DNA of 5,247 nucleotides from Actinomycetes bacterium. GTDB taxonomy: Bacteria > Actinomycetota > Actinomycetes > Propionibacteriales > Propionibacteriaceae. The position numbers were made by a program, and so were the translations under genes. The stretch spans positions 1 to 5,247 of the forward strand of contig JAEWIK010000256.1 in the NCBI GenBank assembly GCA_023387135.1, written 5' to 3'. Each line of letters starts with the position of its first letter. The stretch's first letter is position 1. This document shows, piece after piece, positions 5,217 to 5,247 of the stretch. The notes beneath the pieces are model-generated. The model saw nothing but the letters and a program-made list of their open reading frames with translations, was not told the origin of the DNA and did not search any database.

Positions 5217-5247
5217 CTGAGTCGAGACTAAACGGTCGTCGCCCGCG

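Larger units (their letters stand above)
4995..5247. other. Non-coding right end, upstream of cbiX, likely divergent regulatory region
   Basis: These 253 bases hold no credible gene. The stretch is visibly less GC-rich than the genes around it and contains stop codons, inverted repeats and repeated half-sites, as expected of a promoter region. A perfect TTGACA lies on the minus strand at 5049-5044 and could be a -35 element for the chelatase gene, but no TANNNT follows at 16-19 nt. On the plus strand TTGACG (5131-5136) likewise lacks a good -10. A gene on the plus strand may begin beyond the window. Confidence 0.6.

Noticed and set aside
5185..5220. Eleven-codon reading frame MDVTTVLRTRP followed by TGA, as a possible leader peptide
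   Set aside because: No ribosome-binding site or well-placed -10 element precedes it, no run of cysteine, leucine or other regulatory codons is present, and no downstream gene is visible in the window.

Overview
The window is GC-rich, tightly packed chromosomal DNA from an actinomycete (Actinomycetota). The evidence is the strong G/C third-position bias, a DUF3000 protein (a family known from Actinobacteria), a stand-alone LigD-type polymerase beside a LigC-type ligase as in mycobacteria, and start codons sitting 6-7 nt behind -10-like hexamers, which suggests leaderless mRNAs. Genus cannot be fixed from this sequence; a mesophilic soil- or skin-type actinomycete such as a Propionibacteriales member would fit, but that is a guess. 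No mobile element, CRISPR array, tRNA or rRNA was seen.

Layout from left to right. (1) Minus strand: a DUF3000 protein running off the left edge (1-460), preceded 18 nt upstream by msrB, a methionine sulfoxide reductase (479-925). (2) A 67-bp divergent promoter region (926-992). (3) Plus strand: a stand-alone archaeo-eukaryotic primase/polymerase related to the LigD polymerase domain and to mycobacterial Prim-PolC (993-2048). (4) Minus strand and convergent with it, 33 bp away: an ATP-dependent DNA ligase of the LigC type (2082-3143). (5) A 78-bp divergent promoter region with overlapping -10-like elements. (6) Plus strand: a PPK2-family polyphosphate:nucleotide phosphotransferase (3222-4121). 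(7) Minus strand and convergent with it: a two-domain CbiX/SirB-like chelatase (4188-4994). (8) A non-coding right end (4995-5247) with repeated TGTGAGAC half-sites, inverted repeats and an 11-bp-period repeat. It looks like a regulatory region between cbiX and a gene beyond the edge.

How the genes may work together. Prim-PolC and LigC are known partners in mycobacterial excision repair, filling short gaps with a preference for ribonucleotides and sealing them with ATP. PPK2 makes nucleoside di- or triphosphates from polyphosphate, and MsrB repairs oxidised methionine. The central part therefore reads as a stress and oxidative-damage neighbourhood: protein repair, DNA gap repair and an ATP/NTP source that does not depend on respiration. 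The enzyme identities are well supported; the functional link to PPK2 and MsrB is inference from adjacency only. The two most unusual points are the distribution of the chelatase histidines over its two domains and the structured right-hand intergenic region.
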